Under the pieces are notes generated by a model. The model saw nothing but the letters and a program-made list of their open reading frames with translations. It ran no database searches and was not told the DNA's origin. A program made the position numbers and the translations under genes. DNA of 64,000 bases from Nigrospora sphaerica (Eukaryota > Ascomycota > Sordariomycetes > Amphisphaeriales > Apiosporaceae). Below are positions 54,422-64,000 of this stretch, one piece after another (position 1 is the stretch's first letter; the number at the start of each line of letters is the position of its first letter). The stretch lies in contig JAGVVL010000027.1 in NCBI GenBank assembly GCA_018287875.1, forward strand, positions 186,001 through 250,000. Reading direction: 5' to 3'.

Positions 54422-57214
54422 ATGAGTCCCAAACACAACTCGCGCAAGGGCAAGTCCCCTCTGGGACCGTCCGACTCTTCGAACCACCCGGACGCCGCTA
54501 GCTCGACCGCCGGCGGCGCCGGGAGACCTGGCTATGTGACCGTCGGCTCCGGCCAGTCCCAGCACGCCGCGCATCTTCAGTCCCTTCTCGACGACGACTC
54601 TGGATACGGTGGCAGCATCGCCGGCGACAGCTTCGGCTCCTCTGGAAAGCTCCCCATGGGCTCACCCCGGACCGACCCGAGCCTGGCTGATGCCACCGTC
54701 GCCACCGCGTCCGGCAACGTCGAGGTTGACCGCCGAAACCAGGCCGCTGCCGTGCACCAACTCTGGTACAACCAGCAACGCATGTCACTCGGCCGCTCCA
54801 TCACCAAGGTCGTCGAGCTCTTGCGGGAGCTGCAGGAGATGAATGTCACCTGGCCCGCCCATTACCCCGCCGTCCAGCGAACCGAGAACGCTACAACCGA
54901 ACGATTCCGCCCGGGCCTGCAGCATGCCCAGTCCATGGCCGGCGAGCCCTCCTCCTCCCAGCACCCCGGCCACCTCCGCCGCGCCGTCACGTCGTTGACG
55001 GACCAGACGGAAGCCGAATCGAGCCGACACGCAGAGAACAAGCACGCCGCCGAGCCCCGCCTCGTGACGCCTCAGATCGCCCAGGAGTTCTCCATCCTGA
55101 AGCTGGACCTGAAACTCGGCGCATTACACCAGGCCGAGCTGGTGCACTCGCTGGAAAAGTCGTCCATCGCCGCGTTGCTCGACGGAAAGATAAGTTCCAG
55201 CATCCGCCACCTCCAGGCTCTGAAGGAGCGAATCGAGGATACGTCGAGCAAGGTCCTGGTCACCGGCGACCTGAACGCCGGCAAATCGACTTTTTGCAAC
55301 GCCCTGCTCCGACGCAAGGTTCTGCCCGAGGACCAGCAGCCGTGCACGAGCATCTTTTGCGAGGTCTTGGATGCGCGAGAGAACGGTGGTATCGAGGAGG
55401 TCCACGCGGTCCACAAGGATGCCGAATACAACCGCCACGATGAATCTACCTACGACGTCTTCAAGCTCCAGGATCTGGAGGAGATTGTGATTGATAACGA
55501 CAACTACATGCAGTGCAAGGTTTACGTACGGGATATGCGAACCATTGACGAGTCCCTGCTGAACAACGGGGTCGTGGACATCGCCCTGATCGACGCGCCC
55601 GGTCTCAACTCGGACACGACCAAAACCACGGCCGTCTTTGCGCGCCAGGAGGAGATCGATGTCGTGGTGTTTGTGGTGTCGGCCGCGAACCACTTTACGA
55701 TGACGGCCAAGGAGTTTCTCTGGACGGCGGCAGCGGAGAAGGCCTATCTGTTCATCGTCGTCAACGGCTTTGATGGAATTCGCGCCAAGGAGCGATGCCA
55801 GAAGATGATTTTGGACCAGGTCCAGAGCCTCAGCCCCCAGACTTTCAAGGAGTCCTCGGAGCTGGTGCATTTCGTCTCGAGTAATGCTGTCCCGACAGCA
55901 CCCCCTCCCGGCGGCCCGGACGGCAGCGGTAGCGGTAGTGCAAGCGGCGGCGGCGGAGATGACGACAGCGACCCCAAGGGCAAGGGCAAAGAGAAGGAGA
56001 AGATCCAGGACTTCGAAGCCCTGGAGCAGTCACTGCGGAGATTTGTCCTCGAGAAGCGCGCTAGATCCAAGCTGGCGCCCGCCAAGACTTACCTGAGTAA
56101 CATTCTCAGCGACGTCAACAACCTGGCAGCCGTCAACACGGAAGTGGCCCAGGCCGAACTCGACCGGGTCAACAGGGAGCTTGCCGAGCTCGAGCCCCAG
56201 CTCGAGTCGTCCAAGAAGGCCAAGACGGAGGTCAGCGAGAACATCGATCGCACCATCGACGATGCCTGCAAGGACGTATACGATTACTCCAGGTCGACCC
56301 TGAGCACGGCCATTACGGAAGTGGGTGACCGCGACTTGGGTGTGCGGTACCGCGGTATCTTCAACGCCTTCGACTACGCAGAGGATTTGAAGGAAGCCAT
56401 GTTGTCCGAGATCTCAGCCTCGGTGACAGCTTGCGAAGACTTTGCGCGGGCCAAGACGGTTGGTGGTGTCAACGTTATCAAGCAGCTGGGCATTTTGCAC
56501 CTGGGAGACGACTATCGTGGTCTCAACTTCCGGGCCGACGTCATGTTCACCAAGAAACGACACCAGCTTGCCAAGCAAATCGACGTACCGACCGAAATCA
56601 TGGATTTCTTGGACTGGTCCACGATCCTGCAGCGACAAGAAAAGGTGGCGGGCACCGGCATGGCTCTGACCGTGGCCACGGCCGTGGGCACCAGGGTCAT
56701 GGGTGGTTACGGCTGGATGGACCACGCGCTGAGCGTGGCCAAGGTACTGGGCAGCGATAACCTGCGACGCTTGATCGTCCCCACCGTCGTTATTGCCGGT
56801 ACGTATTTTCTCTTGTGCTGGCGAGCGATGCGCTGAACTGACGGTGTTACAGCTCTCTCGGCCACCTACTACGTGCTCCAGCAGATCCCGCAGTCGCTTC
56901 CTCACCGGCTCGCTACCAAGATCTCGGCGCAACTCGAGGCCATCGACTACGTCCACCTGAACAGCAACCGCATTCAGAGCGAAGTCCGCAAGGTGCTTCG
57001 CTTCCCGGCCGACAACCTGCGCGTCGAGCTCACGCGGTCGTGCGAGCAGCTCGGCACGCGGCGGGACGAGACGCTCAAGGTCCGCGGCGAGAGCGAGGTG
57101 GCGCTCAAGTACTTTGGCAATCTGGTGCGCAACAGCGCCAGCCAGCGCGCCGCCGTCGATGCCGTCGACTTGGACGCCCACCCCCACAGCGCCACGGGTG
57201 TCCACATCTCCTAA
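54422..57214 (+). CDS. fzo1: Mitofusin Fzo1, outer-membrane fusion GTPase
   Basis: Two exons (54422-56798 and 56853-57214; 54-bp intron) encode 912 aa. This dynamin-related GTPase tethers and fuses mitochondrial outer membranes. After a Ser/Gly-rich N-terminus comes a first heptad region (ITKVVELLRELQEMNVTWPA). The GTPase domain has G1 GDLNAGKST (about residue 281), G3 DAPG (about 389) and G4-like VVNGFDG. A Gly/Ser/Lys-rich loop (GSGSGSASGGGGDDD, about 500) interrupts the region after G4. Coiled coil follows, then the paired membrane segments LRRLIVPTVVIAGAALSATY (about 783-805), formed across the intron, and a C-terminal heptad repeat. The start ATG 54422 (MSPKHNSRKGKSP) was preferred over the upstream open frame. 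Activity is normally controlled by ubiquitination and proteasomal turnover. Confidence 0.94.
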
Positions 57215-57939
57215 ATGTCCACCCCCACCCGAGAAAGAGGACCAAAATAGTCTTTTCGAATACTGCATTGAACGGCGTTCCGAGGATGAAACGTACAACT
57301 CGCGATGGTTTCACGCGCACAACATACCCGATTTCCTTTTTTTCCGTTACACCCTAAATAAAGAAGCCAGTGACCCTCTCCCGCCACTCTTCTTTCTCTT
57401 CCCCGCTTTCGTGTCCCCCCCCTTTCGCTGTATTTCTCCCCGTGAGGGCCATCGCGAATGAGAGGAGATGTAGCGCCGCGAAACGATGAGGACGCACGAG
57501 GACGAAACAGACGAAGGGAATGAAGGATGAGAGGGGATGGATCAGCTGGAAAGGGGAAGGGGAGCTCGTGCCCCGAAGGAGGGGAAGCCCAAAAAAAACC
57601 GTGGCTGGTCTCGTAGTTTTTTTTGGAAGGAGAAGAAAAGAATGATGAAGTATGAGTACGAGTGGTATGAATTAGGGAGGGCAGGGGGGGCTTGCTTAAA
57701 ACCAAGGTAGCCGGTTTCCTCTTGGGCTTTTCGTCCGTCAGTCGGTCCGTCCGACCTGTCTACTCGGCCCCCTATTATTGTCCGCTACGGTATATGCCAT
57801 CGAGGAATACGAAGAAAGAAATCCTTCTCTACCTCCCTTACTTTGCGTGACATGGCCATGGTGGCTCTGGCGAAGCCCCTGATCCGCGCGTGCTTTGCCT
57901 CCCGGGCCTCGCCCGGGCCTCGACCGGGGCCGCGCCGCT
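57215..57939. other. Convergent 3' region of fzo1 and amidase
   Basis: About 0.7 kb between stop codons. It contains AATAAA-like sequence (57356) suitable for fzo1 polyadenylation and several A or T runs. No gene seen. Confidence 0.5.
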
Positions 57940-59796
57940 TCACCGCAGCTCGAGGGCGTGGTCGTCGCGGAGCAAGCTGGCGAGGTCGGTCGCAGGGGCG
58001 CGGTAGGGCGCCAGGGCGCGACGCTTCTGGGAGGCCTGCTCGAAGGCGTAGGCGTAAGCAACGAGGTCGAAGTCGCGCCAGCGGTCGGCGACGAAGCTGA
58101 GGCCGAGGGGCAGGCCGGGGGCCGAGTTGACGAGGACGCCCGTGTCGTCGGGGGCGGGGCGCGCGCCGGGCCCCAGCGCGCCCATGGGCACCGTCACGAC
58201 GGGCAGCCCCGGCGCCGCCGCCAGCGTCTGCGCCGCGTCCATGACCATGACGAGGGCGTCGAGGCGGTGCGCCGCCAGCGGGCCCGTGATGAGGCCGCGC
58301 GCCTCCGTCGCCGCCCACGTGTACGCCGTCCACGCCGCGGCGCCGTCGGCCGTCTCGTTGGCCGCCAGCGCCGCCTCGAGCTCGTCGATCGGGTACCGCG
58401 AGGCGAGTTCCTCGGGCGCCGTCCGCAGGCAGGCCACGAGCTCGCGCAGGTTGCGCGGGGCGTCGGCGCCGGCGGCCGGGTCGACGACGGTATCGAAGTA
58501 GCGGCCCAGCGCACGCTGGAAGTCGGGCAGGTAGTAGGCCGAGAGATCGTGGGCGGCGAGGCGGGCGCGGAGCGAGTCGTTGCGGGGCACGAGGTCGACG
58601 GGGACGAGCTCGGCGCCGGCGGCGGTGAGGTGCGCCAGCGCCGCCTCGAAGACGGCCTTGACGTGGCCCCGGTTGGCCGTGAACAGGGTGGTGTCGAGGA
58701 CGGCCTCGTCGTTCCACGCCACGCCAAGACGGCGGCCTCGGAGCGCCGACGCGTTCAGCGCCCGCGTGTAGCGCGGCGGCGCCTCCCACGGCTGCGCCGA
58801 CGTATAGTTGTCGTTGGTGTCCTTACCCGCCATGACCTCGAGGAGCAGGGCGGCGTCAGCCACGTTTTCTACCATTATCCAGAGTCAGTCATTCCTTTAA
58901 ACCCGGTATTCATAGAACAAGTTTCGGAGCCAGGCCAGGCCAACAAGGCCGCGAACAAAGCTGAACGGGAGGATGATGGGAGGACTTTGTGCCCAAATAG
59001 GGAAGAAAGAGGACCAAAAGGTTTGCTTACGGGCTAGGGGCCCGGTCGTGTCCTGGCGGGCCGTGATGGGGACGACGCCAAAGCGCGACGTGAGGCCGAC
59101 GGTGGGCTTGATGCCGACGACGTTGTTGACCGAGGCCGGGCAGGTGATGCTGCCGGCCGTCTCGGTGCCGAGGGCGGCGGCGGCGAGGCCGAGCGAGGCG
59201 GCGACGGCGCTGCCGCTCGAGCTGCCGCAGGCCGTCTGGCCGGCGACGTAGGCACCGCGCGTCTGGCCGCCGCGGGCGCTCCAGCCCTGCGTGACGTTCC
59301 TGCCACGCGCGCCCGAGAACTCGGCGAGGTTCGTCTTGCCGAGCACGACGGCGCCGGCGGCCCGCAGCCGCGCCACCACCGTCGCGTCGGCGCGCGGCCG
59401 CGCCCGCGCGAGGCAGACGCTGCCGGCCCCCGTTCCCATGCCGCCGGCCCCGCCGGCCTCGTCGCCGCCCGTCGCGTAGTTGTCCTTGACGAGCAGCGGG
59501 ATGCCGTGCAGCGGGCCCCGCCGTGCGCCCGCCGCCCGCTCCGCGTCGAGCGCCCGCGCCGCCGCCGCCGACCCCGGGTCTACCTCGATGATGGCCCGGA
59601 ACTCGTCGTTGGCCTCGGCGATGCGCTGCGTGTACAGCTGAACGAGCTCCTCGCTCGTGATGGCCCCGTCCTCGAGCAGCGCCTGGAGCTCCGCGATGGA
59701 TATGTCGAGCAGCGACGGCGGCATCGTCGACCGGCCGCACGCGCCCCAGGCCAGCCAGGCCGTCGCCGCCCAGCGCGTCACTCGGGCGAGCTTCAT
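57940..59796 (-). CDS. Amidase-signature hydrolase
   Basis: Two exons (59796-59031 and 58868-57940) encode 564 aa. The 162-bp intron (GTAAGC...ATGGTAG) rejoins GPLA with QNVADAALLLEVMAGK in frame. The catalytic Lys-Ser-Ser triad of amidase-signature enzymes is visible: Lys in PLLVKDNYATGG (about residue 105), Ser in the ACGSSSGSAVAAS run (about 191) and Ser in GTETAGSITCP (about 213). The N-terminus (MKLARVTRWAATAWLAWGACG) could be a signal peptide, so secretion is possible. The enzyme should hydrolyse an amide, but the substrate cannot be told. The C-terminal half (DFDLVAYAYAFEQASQKR) is typical of fungal members. It is in tandem with the serine dehydratase gene. Confidence 0.92.
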
Positions 59797-60675
59797 GTTT
59801 CAAAGGGGTTTCCGAGGTGTAAGAGGCCTGCCCAGCTGGAGTCTCGGAAGCGCTCGAGACTGTGTAGGTGCTTAGAAGTCATCGAGGTCCCGAAGGCTGC
59901 GAGTCCGCAAGATAAGCAGATAGGGTATGCGTCTGCTGTGCCGCGCGTTCATCGAGAGGCCGTGATTGGCACAAATATGGGAGCTCAGCGATGCTGACAT
60001 GCATAACATGCCTAGGAAATTGCTACAAAATACTTCTGGAGCAGTCACCCTAGTCCCCGAATAATTCTAGTGATTAGTCCATGAGTCCAGCAACTGGTCC
60101 ATAAGAATGCACTCTCGAATAGGCAGCTACCTTCGAAGGCCGGATGTCCAGCCGCGATTGCCTTGGCTCAGCGAAGTTGATTTGCCGCTGCGTATCGCAT
60201 GTTCATGAGCCGCCGTGATGGAGCGAGCTGCTTGACCATTAGCCCCTGCCCTTCCGCGAAATTGGCGACGGCGTAGATACGCGCGGGCACATAAGAATGT
60301 CCCAATAAGTCTATGGGCGACGGCGAGCCGCATGTACAACTCTTGTCTATCGTGAAGAAGCCAGCAGACCGACCAATCCTGTGTCCTCCTTCCCGCGGAG
60401 CTGAATCCAGGCAGGTAGCCTTTCCCCTCCATATGAACGTCAAATCAGAACCAACTACTCCATCAATCCGTCTCTGCTCTATCCAGAACACCCACGTCCG
60501 GTGTATCTCGGTACCCTCACACCCTCGCCCCTCGACGGAGCCCGCCCGGCATGCTCAAAGTCGCACGGCTGAAGCAGCCGTCGCTGCCGCTGTCTGCGCA
60601 ATCGCCCAGGGGTGGCGGTGGGAAGCGGTCGTGGGTCCCTCGAGCCCACCCGGAATCCAACGCGGAATCGCCTCC
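59797..60675. other. Intergenic, nothing recognised
   Basis: Between two minus-strand genes: the promoter of the amidase and the 3' region of the serine dehydratase. Lower GC in 60000-60120. No gene seen. Confidence 0.5.
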
Positions 60676-62814
60676 TCAGCAGTCGGGCACGCTGACGGGG
60701 ATGTTGAGCGGCACGCTCGTGGCGAGGCCGCTCAGGCTCGTCTCCTTGAACTCGTTGCGCATGCCCTGGGCCGTCAGGCGCATGGCGCGGATGGCGTCGT
60801 CGAGGCTGACCTTTTGCTTGCCCGAGCTGCTGAGGGCCAGGTTGGCGCTCGAGATGGCCTTGATGGCGCCCAGCGCGTTGCGCTCGATGCAGGGCGCCTG
60901 CACGAGCCCGCCGATGGGATCGCACGTGAGGCCGAGGTTGTGCTCGATGCCGATCTCGGCCGCCTGCTCGATCGTCTCGGGGTCGGCGCCCATGCAGGCC
61001 GCAAACGCGCCCGCCGCCATGGAGCACGCGACGCCCACCTCGGCCATGCAGCCGCCCTCGGCCGCCGAGATGGTCGCCCCGCGCTTGTAAAGCATGCCGA
61101 TGGCCGCCGCCGTGAGCAGGAACGTGATGGTGTCGCGCTCCGGGTCGTCGCTGACAAACTCCACCGTGTACTTGAGCACCGCCGGGATGATGCCTGCCGC
61201 GCCGTTGGTCGGCGCCGTCACGATGCGCCCGCCCGCCGCGTTCGTCTCGTTCACCGCTGCGACATGTCAGCATCCCGTCGAGGCCGCGCGGCCCGAGCCG
61301 CGTCCGGCGCACTTACCCATGGCGTATACGCTGAGATGGTCCATGGCCGGAAAGGTCGTGCGGCGCAGTGGCGAGGGCATGATGGGGTGGTACAAGGACC
61401 CGTGAACCCGGGGGGGCAGCGCCCGCTTGCTGCTAGCCTCGGCACGCGCCACCGCCTTCGACGAGTCGGCGGCCGCGGCCTTGGGCTTGTCGTTGCTCGC
61501 GATCGTCATTTGCTCGCCCGCCGCCTGGGTGTGCGAGGGGTAGAGGCCCCTGGTCAGTCTGCGGTAGAGAGCGGGCGCGCGCCGGTGCAGTTTCAGCGAT
61601 CCCGGTAGCGTCGAGTCCACCGGCGCCTGTACGCCTTCGAGGATGCTGTTGTCCATGGTCTGCCAGATGCGGAAGACTTTGTCGTGGATGTCGTCATCCG
61701 TGTACCCGTGGCTCTTCTCGTTCTCGTACACGAGCTGGGCGATGGTGAGGTTGTGCTTCTTGCAGAGGGCCAGCAGGCTCTGGGCGTCCCGGAAGGGATA
61801 ACGCGGCTGGTGGGAAGTCGGCTTGTCCGACTCCTGGGCGGGCGGGGCCGACGACGTATCTGCCACCGCCTTGCCATCCCGCCCACCTCCCACCAGAGCC
61901 CTCGGGGAGTCGGGCTTGGCAGCGGCCTCGATCATCTTGATCCCCGTACCCGTCTTGCGGTCGCCGGCGGCGTCCCCTCGACGGATCTCTTTGTAGTACA
62001 TGTTCTCGGCGAGATCGGCGGGGTGACCGGCTTCGCTGGTGCCGGCGGGTGTCGTTTCGCCGGCCTGGCCCGCCGGGGCGACATCAGGGTTGATGGACAG
62101 GGCGCCGTTGACGACGAAGCCGCCGCCGACGCTGAAGAGGTCGTTGGTGGCCAGCATGTACCCGTGCTTGTCGAAGACGCGGAAACGCATGCCGTTGCTG
62201 TGCATGGGCAGCTTCTTGCCCCATTCCCAGGTAAAGTCGCGTTCGTAGTCGAAGGCGACCTCCTTTCCGACCCCGTCGGGCAAGCCGTGGCCGAGGAACA
62301 GCTTCTTGTCCCTCTTGATCTGCGCGAAGCGCTCCGGCACGTAAGCCGTGTCGACCGTCTCCACGTCGGCGCTCTCGAGGCCCAGCAGCAGGGCCGACGG
62401 CGTCATGTGGCCCTCGCCCGTGAGCGCCAGGCTGCCGTAGACGGAGACGCGGATCCTGTCAACCTTGTGCAGCAGACCGGCCTCGATGAGATCGGTCACG
62501 AAGATGTTGCCGGCGCGCATGGGCCCTACCGTGTGCGAGGACGAGGGGCCGATGCCGATGGAAAAGAGGTCAAAGGTCGAGATGACGGCATGCTCATGAT
62601 CTGCCTCGCTGTACGAGCCCCGTTCCTCCTCGTCGCCCGTGGCGATGCTGAAGCGCCGCGCGGGCACGCGCTGCGCCGGCCCCGCCGCCGCCGTGGGCTT
62701 CCCACGCCCGCGTCCGCCATCGGATGCCGCCCTAAGAGCCAACCCCCGAGCCTGGACGGATCGGCTGCCGAGGCCTCGCAGAAGGCTCGGCGACCGAGCG
62801 ATGGCACGATACAT
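60676..62814 (-). CDS. L-serine dehydratase, iron-sulfur type, single chain
   Basis: Two exons (62814-61317 and 61256-60676; 60-bp intron) encode 692 aa. The enzyme deaminates L-serine to pyruvate and ammonia using a [4Fe-4S] cluster, unlike the PLP enzymes more usual in eukaryotes. The N-terminus ([20 protein letters not shown]) is Arg-rich and looks like a mitochondrial presequence. The SDH beta domain starts at [20 protein letters not shown]. The alpha domain holds [37 protein letters not shown] and [15 protein letters not shown], whose cysteines are the expected cluster ligands. Two low-complexity insertions ([17 protein letters not shown]; and an Ala/Lys-rich stretch before [10 protein letters not shown]) make it longer than bacterial SdaA. 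The intron joins YAM to AVNETN in frame. In bacteria the Fe-S form is oxygen-sensitive. Confidence 0.93.
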
Positions 62815-64000
62815 GGTCGTCCGTCGGTCTGTTCTGCTTGCCTCCCTGGGCTGTCGTCCTTCCCTCTCCCCGGGCCGCCTGCTATCAAGGGTCTGGGTAT
62901 AAAGCGTAGGGGGGGCCGACTCACAGCCAAAACCCCAGGTCGGTCAAGGAGGGCTCGGCCTTTGTCCCCCAGAAACGGGTGGCGGCGGGCGAAAAAAAAG
63001 CCTGATGCAACCCCCCGCCAGATGAGAATAGGAATGCCTGTAGAAATGTTGGGAAGGAGGAAGGCGGTCCGGTTTCGCTCACCGTTGTTTGGGCGATTTA
63101 ATAGGATTCACCCCCAGGAGATATGCTGGCCAGCCAAATGCACACTTACTTTGGGTACTTCAGATACGTATCGATAGGTGAAAGGTGCCTGGATCAAGCG
63201 ACCCCGGATTGGCCAATGGCAGACGGCGCTAGCCGGCCGTCGCTAAGGCACGGCAGCAGTTGCGTCCTGTTTGGTGCCCCCTTGACTTACTTAACATTTA
63301 CATACACGGATCACGAGCAAGCCGGAAACTGGCGGCCGGCAGTTTTGACCGAGGCGTGCGAAACCGCGACGGGGGGAAACGGGCGCAGCCGGCCCATCCC
63401 CCCTCTGTTGTCTCTGGTGGTCCACAGTGAGCTTATCACCTCCATGGACCTGGGCGGAGCTGGACTGTGATCTGAGCTAAGCTGAGGTCCGGCCGGTCCG
63501 TCCACCCAACGGCCCGCCGGAAACCCCCCGGTGACAAAGAATCACCCATCCTCCCCAGCTGGCTTCACTACGGGGGATCGATATAACAGCGACGGAACAG
63601 GACGCCGGAGTATCTTTTGTAGCCGCTCTTCCCCCCCAAAGCGAAGTTGTACCGCGGCAGCGACACGGCGAACATGTGTCGGTTCGTTCATGTGGGTGGG
63701 TGGGTGGTGCATCACGCCCGCCTCTTCCCGTCTTATTCTCTGGCCCGCCGCTAGGGAAGCAGCACGACGATTCGGAAAGACACGAAAAGTCCCGTTCCCC
63801 CTGCGGGCCGTAGGCGGGCCACCCACGGCGATTGCAGCAACGGGTAACCGGTCACTCCCGACTGCCGTGTGGCCAACTCGTAGAGCCAGCAAGCAAGGCC
63901 GTACTGGTGTCCGATGAGGTGTCTTGCGGGGCCAGGGAGTGCTCCTGAGCCCACGCAATTCTTTATCCGCCGGCTTGCATGGTTACCCAGGTCTTCGACG
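62815..64000. other. Right edge, no recognised gene
   Basis: The first 150 bp are the leader of the serine dehydratase gene. The remaining 1 kb has only unsupported short frames. Confidence 0.5.

Noticed and set aside
57785..58789. 334-codon Arg/Ala/Pro-rich frame overlapping the amidase
   Set aside because: Out-of-frame shadow of the amidase second exon in very GC-rich DNA.
59031..59040. Apparent stop of the first amidase frame soon after GPLARK
   Set aside because: A GTAAGC donor at 59030 and an ATGGTAG acceptor at 58869 rejoin the amidase domain in frame, so this is an intron, not a truncation.

Overview
The window is nuclear DNA of a filamentous ascomycete (Pezizomycotina, probably Sordariomycetes; inferred). 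It is GC-rich. Genes carry short introns (46 to about 220 bp) with GT...AG ends and CTAAC/CTGAC-like branch points. Several families are typical of moulds: NB-ARC/TPR NLR proteins with PNP_UDP effector domains, a LysM/chitin-binding secreted protein, DUF3435, HAM1-like, a single-chain Fe-S serine dehydratase, and mitofusin Fzo1. All exon boundaries below were worked out by eye from reading frame, splice sites and family consensus; no search or alignment program was run.

The left half (about 1 to 30 kb) looks like an accessory, fast-evolving region. In order it holds: a secreted LysM plus chitin-binding protein with a 1-nt frameshift (2.3-3.7 kb); an NB-ARC/TPR NLR gene with almost identical TPR units (4.6-7.5 kb); a conserved HAM1-like gene (10.3-12.9 kb); a small LITAF-domain gene (15.7-16.2 kb); a broken 3' part of a DUF3435 gene, the tyrosine-recombinase family that includes Starship captains (16.3-17.3 kb); a damaged JmjC-like gene (17.5-18.3 kb); an RNase III-like relic (19.6 kb); a Tc1/mariner DD34E element with 28-bp inverted repeats and one frameshift (20.46-21.84 kb); a PNP_UDP/NB-ARC/TPR NLR gene (22.9-27.1 kb); and, head to head with it, an orphan PNP_UDP gene (28.1-29.2 kb). 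Dispersed repeats tie parts of the region together. A 212-bp segment with a 16-bp perfect palindrome lies 3' of both the first NLR gene and the orphan PNP gene, and part of it is also near base 120. A diverged segment of about 0.6 kb occurs at 0.7-1.3 kb and 22.0-22.5 kb.

The right half (about 31 to 63 kb) is a block of conserved, intact housekeeping genes: DUF1308 protein, MAPEG protein, GNAT acetyltransferase, ADF-H (cofilin-type) actin-binding protein, PP2C phosphatase, iron-type alcohol dehydrogenase, ESCRT-III subunit Vps2, mitofusin Fzo1, amidase, and Fe-S L-serine dehydratase. Intergenic spaces range from 27 bp (MAPEG/GNAT convergent ends) to nearly 6 kb.

The most interesting system is the NLR neighbourhood. 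Fungal NLRs of this architecture are non-self recognition and cell-death receptors. Here a complete receptor and a paralogous solo effector domain are transcribed divergently from 0.9 kb of shared upstream DNA. The receptors' ligand-sensing TPR arrays show concerted evolution and block duplication, and transposons and a DUF3435 relic lie close by.
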